DNA of 64,000 nt from a bacterium (GTDB lineage Bacteria; Electryoneota; RPQS01; DYHQ01): positions 434,001 to 498,000 of the forward strand of contig JAUXGA010000001.1 in assembly GCA_030622545.1 (NCBI GenBank), read 5' to 3'. Position 1 is the first letter of the stretch; every line of letters begins with the position of its first letter. Of the stretch, positions 8,590 through 16,296 are shown piece by piece. Below the pieces are notes generated by a model, which made no database searches, was not told the DNA's origin, and saw only the letters and a list, made by a program, of their open reading frames with translations. Both the position numbers and the translations under genes were made by a program.

Positions 8590-9753
8590 ATGCCGCCGAA
8601 ATCTGTCTATTTGGATAATGCAGCAACAACCCGGCCAGAGCAGGAGGTTATTGCCGCGATGATGGACGCCCTTGAGCAACGCTGGGGAAATCCTTCCAGC
8701 ATTCACGAAGCCGGTCGGAAAGCGCGAGTGCGTGTGGAAGAAGCGCGCCGTCAGGTGACAGACCTTATGCGCTGCAGGCCGGAGGAAATTGTCTTCACGT
8801 CCGGAGGAACGGAAGCGAACAATCTCGCGATTTTAGGCACGCTCGGGCGTGTCCAAGGGCAAAAGACGCACATTATCACCGCAGCGACAGAACATCGGGC
8901 GGTCTTGGACACGGTCAAATGGTGTGGCGAGCATGGTTTCGAAACAACCGTGCTTCCCGTCGGGTCCGATGGACGTTTGGATCCAGCGGATGTAAAAAAA
9001 GCCATCCGCCCATCGACAGCGCTCGTTTCCGTAATGTTTGTCAATAACGAAATCGGGACGATTCATGATATTGCTGAAATCGGTCGAATCACTCGAGAAG
9101 CCGGAGTCATTTTTCATACGGACGCTGTGCAGGGATTTGGAATGATTCCGTTCACGTCTGCGGAGTTGAATGCTGATTTGGTGAGCGTGTCAAGTCATAA
9201 GATTTATGGTCCGAAAGGTATTGGCGCGCTTTATGTACGGCAAGGAATTCGTCTCGAACCGCGCATACACGGCGGGCATCAGGAGCGAGGTCTTCGCACG
9301 GGAACGGAAAACACAGTGGGTATCGTCGGTTTCGGCAAAGCGTGTGAACTCTGCCGGGAAAAAATCGACAGCGAACCTGCTCGAATTCGTAGCTTGCGTG
9401 ACCGTTTGGAAACTGAAATTATCGAATCCATAGATGACGTTGAAATTCTTGGTTCGCGAGAGCACCGTGCTCCGGGAATTTTGAATTGCTCGTTCAAAGG
9501 ATGCGAGGGGGAGGCGCTCTTAGTCGGTCTGGATATGCAGGGAATCTATATTGCGACCGGTTCCGCCTGTGAGTCGGGAGAAGCGGGAGCGTCGCATGTC
9601 CCGATGGCTTTGGGACTCTCTCGCGCAGATGCTCAGGCGTCATTGCGTTTTTCATTTGGCCGTTACAATACGAATGAAGACATCGATACCGTCATGGCGG
9701 TTTTGCCGGGGATTGTAAAACGCTTGCGTCAAATGTCACCGATTATGCCGTGA
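8590..9753 (+). CDS. iscS: Cysteine desulfurase (NifS/IscS family)
   Basis: PLP-dependent enzyme that converts cysteine to alanine and passes sulfur to Fe-S scaffolds or tRNA-thiolating enzymes. The 387-residue length fits the family. The PLP lysine is K204 in SSHKIYGPKG and the persulfide cysteine is C327 in TGSACESGE. The short sequence around C327 is NifS/IscS-like (group I). No iscU, iscR or iscA is adjacent. The next but one gene is mnmA, so supplying sulfur for 2-thiouridine is a likely job here; iron-sulfur work is equally possible. Which of nifS and iscS is the best name is not decided by the sequence. Confidence 0.93.
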   Translation: MPPKSVYLDNAATTRPEQEVIAAMMDALEQRWGNPSSIHEAGRKARVRVEEARRQVTDLMRCRPEEIVFTSGGTEANNLAILGTLGRVQGQKTHIITAATEHRAVLDTVKWCGEHGFETTVLPVGSDGRLDPADVKKAIRPSTALVSVMFVNNEIGTIHDIAEIGRITREAGVIFHTDAVQGFGMIPFTSAELNADLVSVSSHKIYGPKGIGALYVRQGIRLEPRIHGGHQERGLRTGTENTVGIVGFGKACELCREKIDSEPARIRSLRDRLETEIIESIDDVEILGSREHRAPGILNCSFKGCEGEALLVGLDMQGIYIATGSACESGEAGASHVPMALGLSRADAQASLRFSFGRYNTNEDIDTVMAVLPGIVKRLRQMSPIMP

Positions 9754-10736
9754 TGATGAATCGAACCAAAGTGTTATGGGGAATTGTTCTAACAATCAGC
9801 AGCCTCCTGATAGCTGCTTTCGCACTTCTTTATGTTTTCCTGATTCCCCCCGATGATGAGGTTCAATTTTTTCAGGAGCGTCGCCAAACACTTGTAAATC
9901 ACAAAATCGAGTACCTGAAGCGTGATGCAAATGCAATTCGTTACCGCGTAGAGCTTCATGGCGACAGCGGGTTATCGGTAACTGGTTTCCTGCGGCTGCC
10001 GGTTTCGCGCAGAACTCGATTTCCCGCGGTGCTGCTCCTCGGAGGCTTGCGAACCGGCAAGGATGCGATGTGGTTGCTTGATGATTTACCAGAGAGCAAC
10101 GATTATGTTTTCCTGACGCTGGATTATCCCTGGGATGGCCCGCCAAAAATGTCGGCCTTCGAGTTCTTATGGTATCTAAGGGATATTCGCGAAAGCGTGT
10201 GGAACGGTGTACCCGCGATGCTTTTGGCTTACGATTTCCTGTGGAATTATTCAGCCGTGGATACGCAGCAAATCATCTTCGTCGGTGTTTCTCTTGGGTC
10301 GTTCTTTGCGCTTCCCGCGGCGTGCATCGCTTCGCCGCGTGCTCCATTGGCTCTTCATTTCACTGGTGCGGATATTCGAAAGCTCTTGAAAAGCGATTTG
10401 CAGGTTCAGGATTGTCCCGGATGGCTTGCAAGTATCGTCGCGCGCCCGGTGGCTTCCGTGCTCAAACCTGTCGAACCGGCGAGGTGGGCTCCGCGCTGCG
10501 GCTCCCGCTCTGTTTTGCTTGTGAATGGAAAACAAGACCGGCGAGTCCCTACGGAGTGTGCTGAGCAACTTGCGGAAGCTTTCCCTCGGCAACCCACTCG
10601 CGTGTGGCTGGAAGAAGATCATATCTTGACATCAAATGATGATTTGATCAAGGAACTCGTTGCGATAACGGGGGAATGGGTGCAGACGAATCTGGATTCC
10701 GCGCAAGCTTTGTCACGCGAAGATTCGGTTCCTTGA
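9750..10736 (+). CDS. Membrane-anchored alpha/beta hydrolase
   Basis: The 328-residue protein has one N-terminal membrane segment (about residues 9-31) and then an alpha/beta-hydrolase fold. The probable catalytic triad is S181 in GVSLGSF, D263 in NGKQDRRVP and H291 in EEDHIL. The anchor is followed directly by the catalytic domain, which probably faces the periplasm. The start is uncertain: GTG at 9750 overlaps the previous stop, and ATG codons follow at 9753 and 9756. It lies in tight order between the cysteine desulfurase and mnmA. Substrate unknown; the fold covers esterases and peptidases. Confidence 0.8.
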   Translation: MMMNRTKVLWGIVLTISSLLIAAFALLYVFLIPPDDEVQFFQERRQTLVNHKIEYLKRDANAIRYRVELHGDSGLSVTGFLRLPVSRRTRFPAVLLLGGLRTGKDAMWLLDDLPESNDYVFLTLDYPWDGPPKMSAFEFLWYLRDIRESVWNGVPAMLLAYDFLWNYSAVDTQQIIFVGVSLGSFFALPAACIASPRAPLALHFTGADIRKLLKSDLQVQDCPGWLASIVARPVASVLKPVEPARWAPRCGSRSVLLVNGKQDRRVPTECAEQLAEAFPRQPTRVWLEEDHILTSNDDLIKELVAITGEWVQTNLDSAQALSREDSVP

Positions 10737-10746
10737 CGGCGTTGCC

Positions 10747-11835
10747 ATGAAACAGGATAGAGGACTTGTTGCTGTCGCGATGAGCGGCGGCGTGGACAGT
10801 TCGGTCGCAGCGGCACTACTGATGGAAAAGGGGTACCGCGTTATCGGACTGACGATGCGGCTGAGAGCGGACGCAGAAGGAAGACGAGCTTCCTGCTGCT
10901 CGCTCAGCAGTGAACATGATGCTACAGCGGTCGCGGTCCGACTGGGTTTCCCTCACTATACGCTCGATGTTTCTCAGGAATTCCTTGCTGAGGTTATTCA
11001 GGACTTTGTCCGCGAATATCTGCTCGGGCGGACGCCGAATCCCTGCGAGCGATGCAATGCGTTTATGAAATGGCAGGTGCTGTGGGACAAAGCACAAACG
11101 TATGGCGCCGATTACTTTGCGACAGGTCACTATGCCCGCGTGCAAAGGGGAGGGGCGCGAGTGCAGATGCGGCGCGCGGCGTTTCGTCCCAAAGACCAAT
11201 CCTATGCGCTGTGGAGAATTTCGCAGGAACATCTAAAACATACGCTCTTTCCCTTGGGGGAACTCAGTAAGACTGAGGTGCGACAAAAAGCGAACGAGCT
11301 TGGGCTCATAAATGCTGACGCCGCGGACAGTCAGGAAATTTGTTTCATTCCCGAAGGAGACTATCGAGAATTCCTGCTCAAGCAAAATCCCGAAGCGCTG
11401 CACAAAATCGGAAGCGGCGAGATTGTCGGTCCCGGTGGAAAAGTTCTGGGAACTCATAACGGTTTTCCTTACTATACCATTGGTCAACGCAAGGGTTTGG
11501 GATTGACGTGGCCGCGCCCACTTTATGTGCGGCAAATTGACGCCGAAACGAACCGGATTTTCGTCGATGAAGAAGAGGGGTGTTACGGCAGCGTCATGCG
11601 CGTCGAGCAGGTGAATTGGGTATCATGGACAGCCCCGACCGAACCTTTCGACGCTGATGTGCAGATTCGGTATCGGGATCCGAGTGCGCCCGCGCGTGTC
11701 ATTCCTCAGAATGACGGGACGCTTCAAATAGAATTCGTTTCTCCGGCTTTTGCGATAACACCGGGACAGTCCGCCGTTTTCTACCAAGGGGATATGCTTC
11801 TCGGAGGCGGCATCATTTTATCCAACACATCGTGA
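10747..11835 (+). CDS. mnmA: tRNA-specific 2-thiouridylase MnmA
   Basis: MnmA makes 2-thiouridine at the wobble base of Lys, Glu and Gln tRNAs using ATP and a sulfur donor. The 362-residue protein shows the PP-loop AMSGGVDSSVAAALL near the N terminus. The catalytic cysteines are probably C103 in NPCERCNAF and C199 in DSQEICFIP. It also has the family's TGHYARV and YTIGQRKGLG motifs. A cysteine desulfurase two genes upstream can supply the sulfur. It ends one base before the panB start. Confidence 0.96.
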   Translation: MKQDRGLVAVAMSGGVDSSVAAALLMEKGYRVIGLTMRLRADAEGRRASCCSLSSEHDATAVAVRLGFPHYTLDVSQEFLAEVIQDFVREYLLGRTPNPCERCNAFMKWQVLWDKAQTYGADYFATGHYARVQRGGARVQMRRAAFRPKDQSYALWRISQEHLKHTLFPLGELSKTEVRQKANELGLINADAADSQEICFIPEGDYREFLLKQNPEALHKIGSGEIVGPGGKVLGTHNGFPYYTIGQRKGLGLTWPRPLYVRQIDAETNRIFVDEEEGCYGSVMRVEQVNWVSWTAPTEPFDADVQIRYRDPSAPARVIPQNDGTLQIEFVSPAFAITPGQSAVFYQGDMLLGGGIILSNTS

Positions 11836-11836
11836 G

Positions 11837-12661
11837 GTGAACGTGTCAACAGCAACAAAAACTTTTCCACGCGTAACCGCGAAAACGCTGTTCAAGTACA
11901 AATCGGAAGGTCGAAAGATTGTCTGTCTGACGGCCTATGATGCTATCTACGCGGCAATTGAAGAGAACGCCGGCGTGGATTTGCTGCTCGTCGGTGATTC
12001 CGCGGGGAATGTTATCGCGGGGCATACAACGACGATTCCGATGACAATGGATTCCATGCTCTTCTTGACGCGCTGCGTCGCCCGTGGGAGCAGCAAGGCG
12101 ATGGTCGTCGCGGATATGCCCTTTGGGACGTTTCAGATTTCAACTGAAAACACGATTCAAAACGCCGTTCGTTTTCTGAAAGAAGGCGGAGCGCAGGGTG
12201 TGAAAGTGGAAGGCGCTGGGTATCTGCTGAGCACAATCAAGCGGCTGGTCGAGATGGGGATTCCTGTCATGGGACATTTAGGTTTGACTCCCCAGCGGGT
12301 CAATATTTATGGTGGCTATCCGGTTCAGGGTCGGAAGGAAAAGGATGCCAAACAAATCGAAGCGGACGCTCTTGCTCTACAGGACGCCGGAATTTTTTCT
12401 CTTGTTCTGGAGAAAATGGACAGCTCTCTGGCGGCGAAAATTACAAAACAGCTCACCATTCCCACTATCGGAATCGGCTCTGGAGCGGATTGCGACGGAC
12501 AGATTTTAGTGAATTATGATCTCCTGGGGATGATAGAGGATTTCAAACCGAAGTTTGTGCGCCGCTATGTGGAGGGCGCGCAGCTCATTCGAGATGCTGT
12601 ATCGAGGTGGGCGGAAGACGTCCGCGAAGGCCGCTATCCCACCAAAGACGAGAGCTGGTAA
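11837..12661 (+). CDS. panB: 3-methyl-2-oxobutanoate hydroxymethyltransferase PanB
   Basis: First committed step of pantothenate synthesis: it transfers a hydroxymethyl group from methylene-tetrahydrofolate to 2-oxoisovalerate. The 274-residue protein shows LLLVGDSAGNVIAGH, VVADMPFGTF (metal-binding Asp), GHLGLTPQRVN and the catalytic Glu in LVLEKMDSS. GTG at 11837 is the called start; a second GTG at 11843 is possible, since GAGGTGA overlaps the first one. panC follows after 170 bases of repeat-bearing sequence. No panD is in the window. Confidence 0.95.
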   Translation: MNVSTATKTFPRVTAKTLFKYKSEGRKIVCLTAYDAIYAAIEENAGVDLLLVGDSAGNVIAGHTTTIPMTMDSMLFLTRCVARGSSKAMVVADMPFGTFQISTENTIQNAVRFLKEGGAQGVKVEGAGYLLSTIKRLVEMGIPVMGHLGLTPQRVNIYGGYPVQGRKEKDAKQIEADALALQDAGIFSLVLEKMDSSLAAKITKQLTIPTIGIGSGADCDGQILVNYDLLGMIEDFKPKFVRRYVEGAQLIRDAVSRWAEDVREGRYPTKDESW

Positions 12662-12682
12662 TATCTTTCCCCGGTACTATCC

Positions 12683-12700
12683 CCCACCGTCCCCGGTGGG
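12683..12700 (+). other. GC-rich hairpin after panB
   Basis: CCCACCG (12683-12689) pairs with CGGTGGG (12694-12700) around a four-base loop, 21 bases after the panB stop. Only three T residues follow, so it is a poor intrinsic terminator and may instead stabilise the 3' end or belong to the repeat that follows. Confidence 0.4.
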
Positions 12701-12732
12701 TGGGGTTTCGCGCAAACATTGTGAGAAGGTAA

Positions 12733-12799
12733 GGTAGGCAGAGCCAGCCTTTAGGATTAATATTAAATCTCTCACTCCTACGGGCTGGCTCTGCCTACC
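12733..12799. repeat. Palindromic intergenic repeat, copy 2
   Basis: A perfect 17-base inverted repeat: left arm GGTAGGCAGAGCCAGCC (12733-12749), right arm 12783-12799, with a 33-base loop. The loop contains TTTAGGATT and CTCCTACG, shared with the copy at 6519-6575. It lies between panB and panC on the same strand, so transcripts reading into panC would carry a long hairpin. Confidence 0.75.
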
Positions 12800-12831
12800 C
12801 GGCATCGGACAACAATTCATAGAAGCGAAAT

Positions 12832-13692
12832 ATGCAAAAAATCCAGACGATTCGTACGATTGCTCAAATGCAATCCCTTTCAAAGGACTGGAAGCGGGAG
12901 GGAAAACGAATTGGTTTTGTGCCGACGATGGGAGCGTTGCATGAAGGACATCTCTCGCTTGTCGAGCTTGTCCGTCCGCAATGTGAGCGTCTGGTCGTTT
13001 CTGTTTTCGTCAATCCAACACAATTCGGCCCCAAGGAAGACCTCGAACGATATCCCCGGAATCTCGAAGGTGATTTGTCCCGGCTTGCCGAGCGAAAGGT
13101 TGATGTTGTCTTCGCTCCGGAAAAAGGGGAGATTTACAAAAAAGAACATGCTACCTACGTCGAGGTGGAAGGCTTGAGTTCGGTTTATGAAGGAGCTATC
13201 AGACCGGGGCATTTTCGGGGCGTCTGCACGGTTGTTGCCATGCTCTTTAATATTATCATGCCGGATGTCGCCGCTTTCGGGCAAAAGGACGCGCAGCAGG
13301 CCGCGGTTCTCCGGCATCTGACACAGGATTTGCACTTTCCCATCCGCTTTCTTGTTGGCCTGACCATTCGAGAAAGCGACGGTCTGGCCATGTCATCCCG
13401 TAATGCGTATCTGACCTCTGCCGAACGGCGAAAAGCGACCGTTCTTTTTCGAGCGTTGAAAGCGGGAGAGGCGCGAATTCAAGCCGGAGAGAGGGACGGA
13501 GGCAACGTGCGGGAAGCTATGAAGGACGTGTTGAGCGGAGTTCCCGAGTTCAAGCCCGATTATAACGACATCGTGCACCCGGAATCGTTTGAGAAAGTCA
13601 ATGAGATTTGTGGGGATGTTTTGCTGATTATTGCAGGAAAGATAGGTTCTGTTCGGCTTATTGATAATTTGCTGGTTCAACAAAAGACCTAA
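12832..13692 (+). CDS. panC: Pantothenate synthetase PanC
   Basis: Ligates pantoate and beta-alanine with ATP through a pantoyl-adenylate. The 286-residue length is typical. The HIGH-like motif is in FVPTMGALHEGHLSLV (residues about 28-43), FGQKDAQQ and the KMSKS-like LAMSSRN follow. It completes, with panB, two of the three known steps leading to pantothenate; the third (beta-alanine supply) is not encoded here. The start ATG follows AGAAGCGA. The 170 bases before it contain a palindromic repeat and no clear promoter. Confidence 0.96.
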   Translation: MQKIQTIRTIAQMQSLSKDWKREGKRIGFVPTMGALHEGHLSLVELVRPQCERLVVSVFVNPTQFGPKEDLERYPRNLEGDLSRLAERKVDVVFAPEKGEIYKKEHATYVEVEGLSSVYEGAIRPGHFRGVCTVVAMLFNIIMPDVAAFGQKDAQQAAVLRHLTQDLHFPIRFLVGLTIRESDGLAMSSRNAYLTSAERRKATVLFRALKAGEARIQAGERDGGNVREAMKDVLSGVPEFKPDYNDIVHPESFEKVNEICGDVLLIIAGKIGSVRLIDNLLVQQKT

Positions 13693-13761
13693 TCTCGGTA
13701 AGTGAATAGCCGATATGGAACTACTTTTCTGTTTTTTTGTTCTAACAGGTGAGGCAACGAT

Positions 13762-14511
13762 TTGCTGGCAACGATTATCTTGGCAGCGGGGAAGGGCAAG
13801 CGGATGGATTCCGACTTGCCAAAAGTACTGCATCCACTGGCAGGGAAACCGCTCATTGAGCATGTCCTAAACGCCGCGGAATATTTACAGCCTGACAAGA
13901 CAATTATCGTCACAGGACATAAACGCGAGCAAGTTGAGGCGTGTCTAAGGGAAAGAGCATGTCACTTCGTCGTGCAAGAACCACCGAAAGGAACCGGGCA
14001 CGCTGTCTTGCAGGCGGAACCTGTTCTGCGGAGAATTAATGGTGATGTTGTTGTTCTTTCTGGAGATGTGCCGCTCCTTCGCGGCGAAACATTAGCGCGG
14101 TTGCTCGAGATTCACCGGCAGAACCAAAATGCGGCATCGGTTCTTTCGACAATACTGCAAAATCCGAAGGGTTACGGTAGAATCGTAAGGGATACGAGCG
14201 GCAATTTTCAGGCGATCATTGAAGAGAAAGAGGCATCGTCTGATATAAAGCAAATAAGAGAGATAAATTCTGGAATATATGCGTTCAATATTCAAGGTTT
14301 ATTTGAATATCTTCAACATATACGGCCAGACAATCGGAAAGGCGAATATTACCTGACCGATGTGATTGGTCTGATGGTGGAAGCAAAAAAGCGTGTAGAA
14401 GCCCATGCCATCGCGGATTTCCGGGAGGTTAGGGGTATTAACACGCAACAGGAGCTCAAAGACGCGGAAAATGAGTACAGCTCCCGGTCAGAAAGCCTAA
14501 AAAAGTGTTGA
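13762..14511 (+). CDS. GlmU-type N-acetylglucosamine-1-phosphate uridylyltransferase, single domain
   Basis: The 249-residue protein matches only the N-terminal pyrophosphorylase half of GlmU, which makes UDP-GlcNAc from UTP and GlcNAc-1-P. The signature LAAGKGKRMDSDLPKVLHP, the QAEPVL/LSGDVPLL region and YYLTDVIGLMVE are clear. It ends just after the linker (VRGINTQQELKDAEN), where full-length GlmU (about 450 residues) continues into a left-handed beta-helix acetyltransferase. The following bases do not encode that domain in any frame, so this is not a recent frameshift. TTG start with AGGTGAGG upstream. A related sugar-phosphate specificity is possible. Acetylation would need another enzyme. 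Confidence 0.85.
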   Translation: MLATIILAAGKGKRMDSDLPKVLHPLAGKPLIEHVLNAAEYLQPDKTIIVTGHKREQVEACLRERACHFVVQEPPKGTGHAVLQAEPVLRRINGDVVVLSGDVPLLRGETLARLLEIHRQNQNAASVLSTILQNPKGYGRIVRDTSGNFQAIIEEKEASSDIKQIREINSGIYAFNIQGLFEYLQHIRPDNRKGEYYLTDVIGLMVEAKKRVEAHAIADFREVRGINTQQELKDAENEYSSRSESLKKC

Positions 14512-14536
14512 CTTTTTTCGGAAAAATTTATATAAT
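14508..14536 (+). promoter_or_regulatory. Near-consensus promoter of the 14571 gene
   Basis: TTGACT (14508-14513), exactly 17 bases, then a perfect TATAAT (14531-14536). The stop codon of the preceding gene lies inside the -35 box, as at nrdR/nuoJ. The leader would be about 28 bases. It is the best-matching promoter I found in the window. Confidence 0.82.
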
Positions 14537-14570
14537 AAGTAATTAAGGTAGAATCTCCCGAGGCCTGTTT

Positions 14571-15071
14571 ATGCGTTACTTTCTTGTTTCACTTTTAATC
14601 CTTTCCGCAGCGGTTTCTGTCGCAGAAGCTCAGTTCCGCCAGAACAATGGCCCGGGGGATACGGGGAGCTATCTTCGGTCTTATCAACCACTTGGCATCC
14701 CTGTGAACACGGTTTCACTTTTGGATCCTTCACGGTTGCATATGTCCCATTCTGTCCAGATGGGTTATTATTCGGCGGGAGGAGTCAGTGCTTCCCGGGG
14801 GATGTATTTAAATTCACTGACGTACGATATATCCCGCCCTCTTTCGGTGACCACTCACCTTGGGATTCAGTTCCAACCTTCCGGTCCGGCGGAATGGAAT
14901 CCTGCGAACTATGGAAACCAGTTTGTGGGAGGAGCCGAGTTGAACTGGCGCCCTGCGCGGAATTTTTTCCTGCAAGTCAGCGCCTTCCGTGGGATGGTTC
15001 CCGATTACAATCGCTATGGGTACTACGGTTGGGGAACGCAAGGGATTTTTCCTTATGGGCTTCGGCCGTAA
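14571..15071 (+). CDS. Small exported protein of unknown function
   Basis: I do not recognise this 166-residue protein. It has a clear signal peptide (residues 1-20, ending VAEAQ). The mature part is rich in Tyr, Gly, Asn, Ser and Pro, with alternating hydrophobic residues suggesting beta strands (VTTHLGIQFQP, FVGGAELNWRP, FFLQVSAF). No Cys and no lipobox are visible. It has a near-consensus promoter and a strong terminator of its own, so it should be a separately and strongly expressed periplasmic or outer-membrane component. ATG start, preceded by CCCGAGGCC. Confidence 0.8.
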   Translation: MRYFLVSLLILSAAVSVAEAQFRQNNGPGDTGSYLRSYQPLGIPVNTVSLLDPSRLHMSHSVQMGYYSAGGVSASRGMYLNSLTYDISRPLSVTTHLGIQFQPSGPAEWNPANYGNQFVGGAELNWRPARNFFLQVSAFRGMVPDYNRYGYYGWGTQGIFPYGLRP

Positions 15072-15113
15072 GGGCGCACATGCCCTATGCTGCTCCCCCG
15101 TCGTGTTGTTCTG

Positions 15114-15142
15114 AGACCGAGACTCTCTGCTCGGTCTTTTTT
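15114..15142 (+). terminator. Strong rho-independent terminator
   Basis: AGACCGAG (15114-15121) pairs with CTCGGTCT (15130-15137) around an eight-base loop, directly followed by a run of T (15137-15142). It is 43 bases after the stop of the 14571 gene and 16 bases before the next start codon. Confidence 0.9.
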
Positions 15143-15157
15143 GTGAGGGCTTAAAGA

Positions 15158-15763
15158 TTGGCACGCCGTTTCTATCCTTCTTCCAAACCGACAAAGCGAA
15201 CTCCGTCTGATCCGGCGCATAAGCGACTCTACAGCTTATTGATTCTTTTAATCGCGCTGCAGCTCTTTACCATCGGGCTGTTAGTTATGCGAACCGGCGG
15301 CGTTCCGGAAACAACCTCAGAATCCATGACGGTTGATCAGACTCTTTCGCAGATGGAAACCTTTATCAAACCTGCACTGGAAGATACGGGGCAAAAAGTT
15401 GAGACGGATACGCTGCTGAGTGATGACAGCCGTGAAGCGACTCCTCCGGTATGGGACACACCGACGAGAGTTCAGCTTTTGAATGGCTGTGGAGTGCGAG
15501 GTCTTGGGCAAATGCTTTCATCCGCCCTACGAGAAAGCGGTTTTGATGTGCGTGAAATCGGCAACGCCGACCGTTTTGGCTATGAACAAACGCTCGTGCT
15601 TGATCGAGTCGGAGAACGTGGTCGAGCGTTGGCGTTAGCCGACAGTTTCGGTATTCATCCGGACAAGGTACGCACCGAGCGCGATGAAAAACTGGTCGAT
15701 ATCGATGTAACGCTTATCGTCGGTGGGGATTACAAAAACCTGAAGTTCAGTACGGAAAGGTAA
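15158..15763 (+). CDS. Membrane-anchored LytR C-terminal domain protein
   Basis: The 201-residue protein has a basic N terminus, one membrane helix (about residues 24-44), an acidic linker and a LytR_C domain (about residues 108-195; VQLLNGCGVRG, YEQTLVLDR, VDIDVTLIVGGDY). That domain is found on LytR-CpsA-Psr proteins and alone in proteins upstream of rsfS; its function is not established. The catalytic LytR-CpsA-Psr domain is absent. TTG start, with GAGGGC upstream. It lies just past a strong terminator, so it needs read-through or an unseen promoter. Confidence 0.8.
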   Translation: MARRFYPSSKPTKRTPSDPAHKRLYSLLILLIALQLFTIGLLVMRTGGVPETTSESMTVDQTLSQMETFIKPALEDTGQKVETDTLLSDDSREATPPVWDTPTRVQLLNGCGVRGLGQMLSSALRESGFDVREIGNADRFGYEQTLVLDRVGERGRALALADSFGIHPDKVRTERDEKLVDIDVTLIVGGDYKNLKFSTER

Positions 15764-15822
15764 ACCGCTGATTATCACATTTGATTTCGAGCGTTAAAAA
15801 GGAAATAGAAACGAGGTAACAT

Positions 15823-16296
15823 CTGACACTAAGTCATGTAGAACGTTTCGCCGTCAGTCTGGGCGAGCGAGCTTTGGAAAAGAATGCTGAAGATGTTGTG
15901 CTGATGGATTTGCGCAAGCTCAACGCCATGACCGATTTCTTTGTCATTTGCACCGGAAGTGTTGAGCAGCACGTGAAAGCAATCGCTGACCATATCACAC
16001 GGGATATGGCCAAGGAGGGCATTAAAGTCTATCATCAGGAAGGCTACGGAAATTGGCGCTGGATATTGCTCGACTATTCTGATGTTGTCGTGCATGTTTT
16101 TCAACCGGCTTGGCGCGATTACTACCGTTTGGAAGATTTATGGGGGGACGCGCGGATGCGAGTCCTCGATGAAGCCTATTTGAAAAGAAAAGCCGCACGG
16201 GCAAAGAAGAAGAGCAAAGCTCCTAAAAAGAAGGCCGCTTCCCGAACAAAATCCAAAACGCAGCGCACCAAGAGTCGCGGCGCCCGGAAAGCATGA
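15823..16296 (+). CDS. rsfS: Ribosomal silencing factor RsfS
   Basis: RsfS binds ribosomal protein L14 and blocks subunit joining when nutrients are scarce. I place the start at CTG 15823, behind GAGGTAA (15813-15819). The extra 17 residues (TLSHVERFAVSLGERA) then supply the N-terminal helix that RsfS proteins normally have. A TTG at 15874 is the only standard alternative and would cut that helix off. The core (DFFVICTGSVEQHVKAIADH; WILLDYSDVVVHVFQP; YYRLEDLWGDA) is typical. The last 35 residues are a Lys/Arg-rich tail (KKKSKAPKKKA) not in usual RsfS. It overlaps argS by four bases. Confidence 0.88.
   Translation: MTLSHVERFAVSLGERALEKNAEDVVLMDLRKLNAMTDFFVICTGSVEQHVKAIADHITRDMAKEGIKVYHQEGYGNWRWILLDYSDVVVHVFQPAWRDYYRLEDLWGDARMRVLDEAYLKRKAARAKKKSKAPKKKAASRTKSKTQRTKSRGARKA

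Noticed and set aside
12683-12700. Hairpin after panB as an intrinsic terminator
   Set aside because: It is followed by TGGGGTTTCG rather than a T run.
14512-14570. Frameshifted C-terminal half of GlmU
   Set aside because: Only 59 bases of promoter and leader follow before the next gene; no hexapeptide repeats in any frame.
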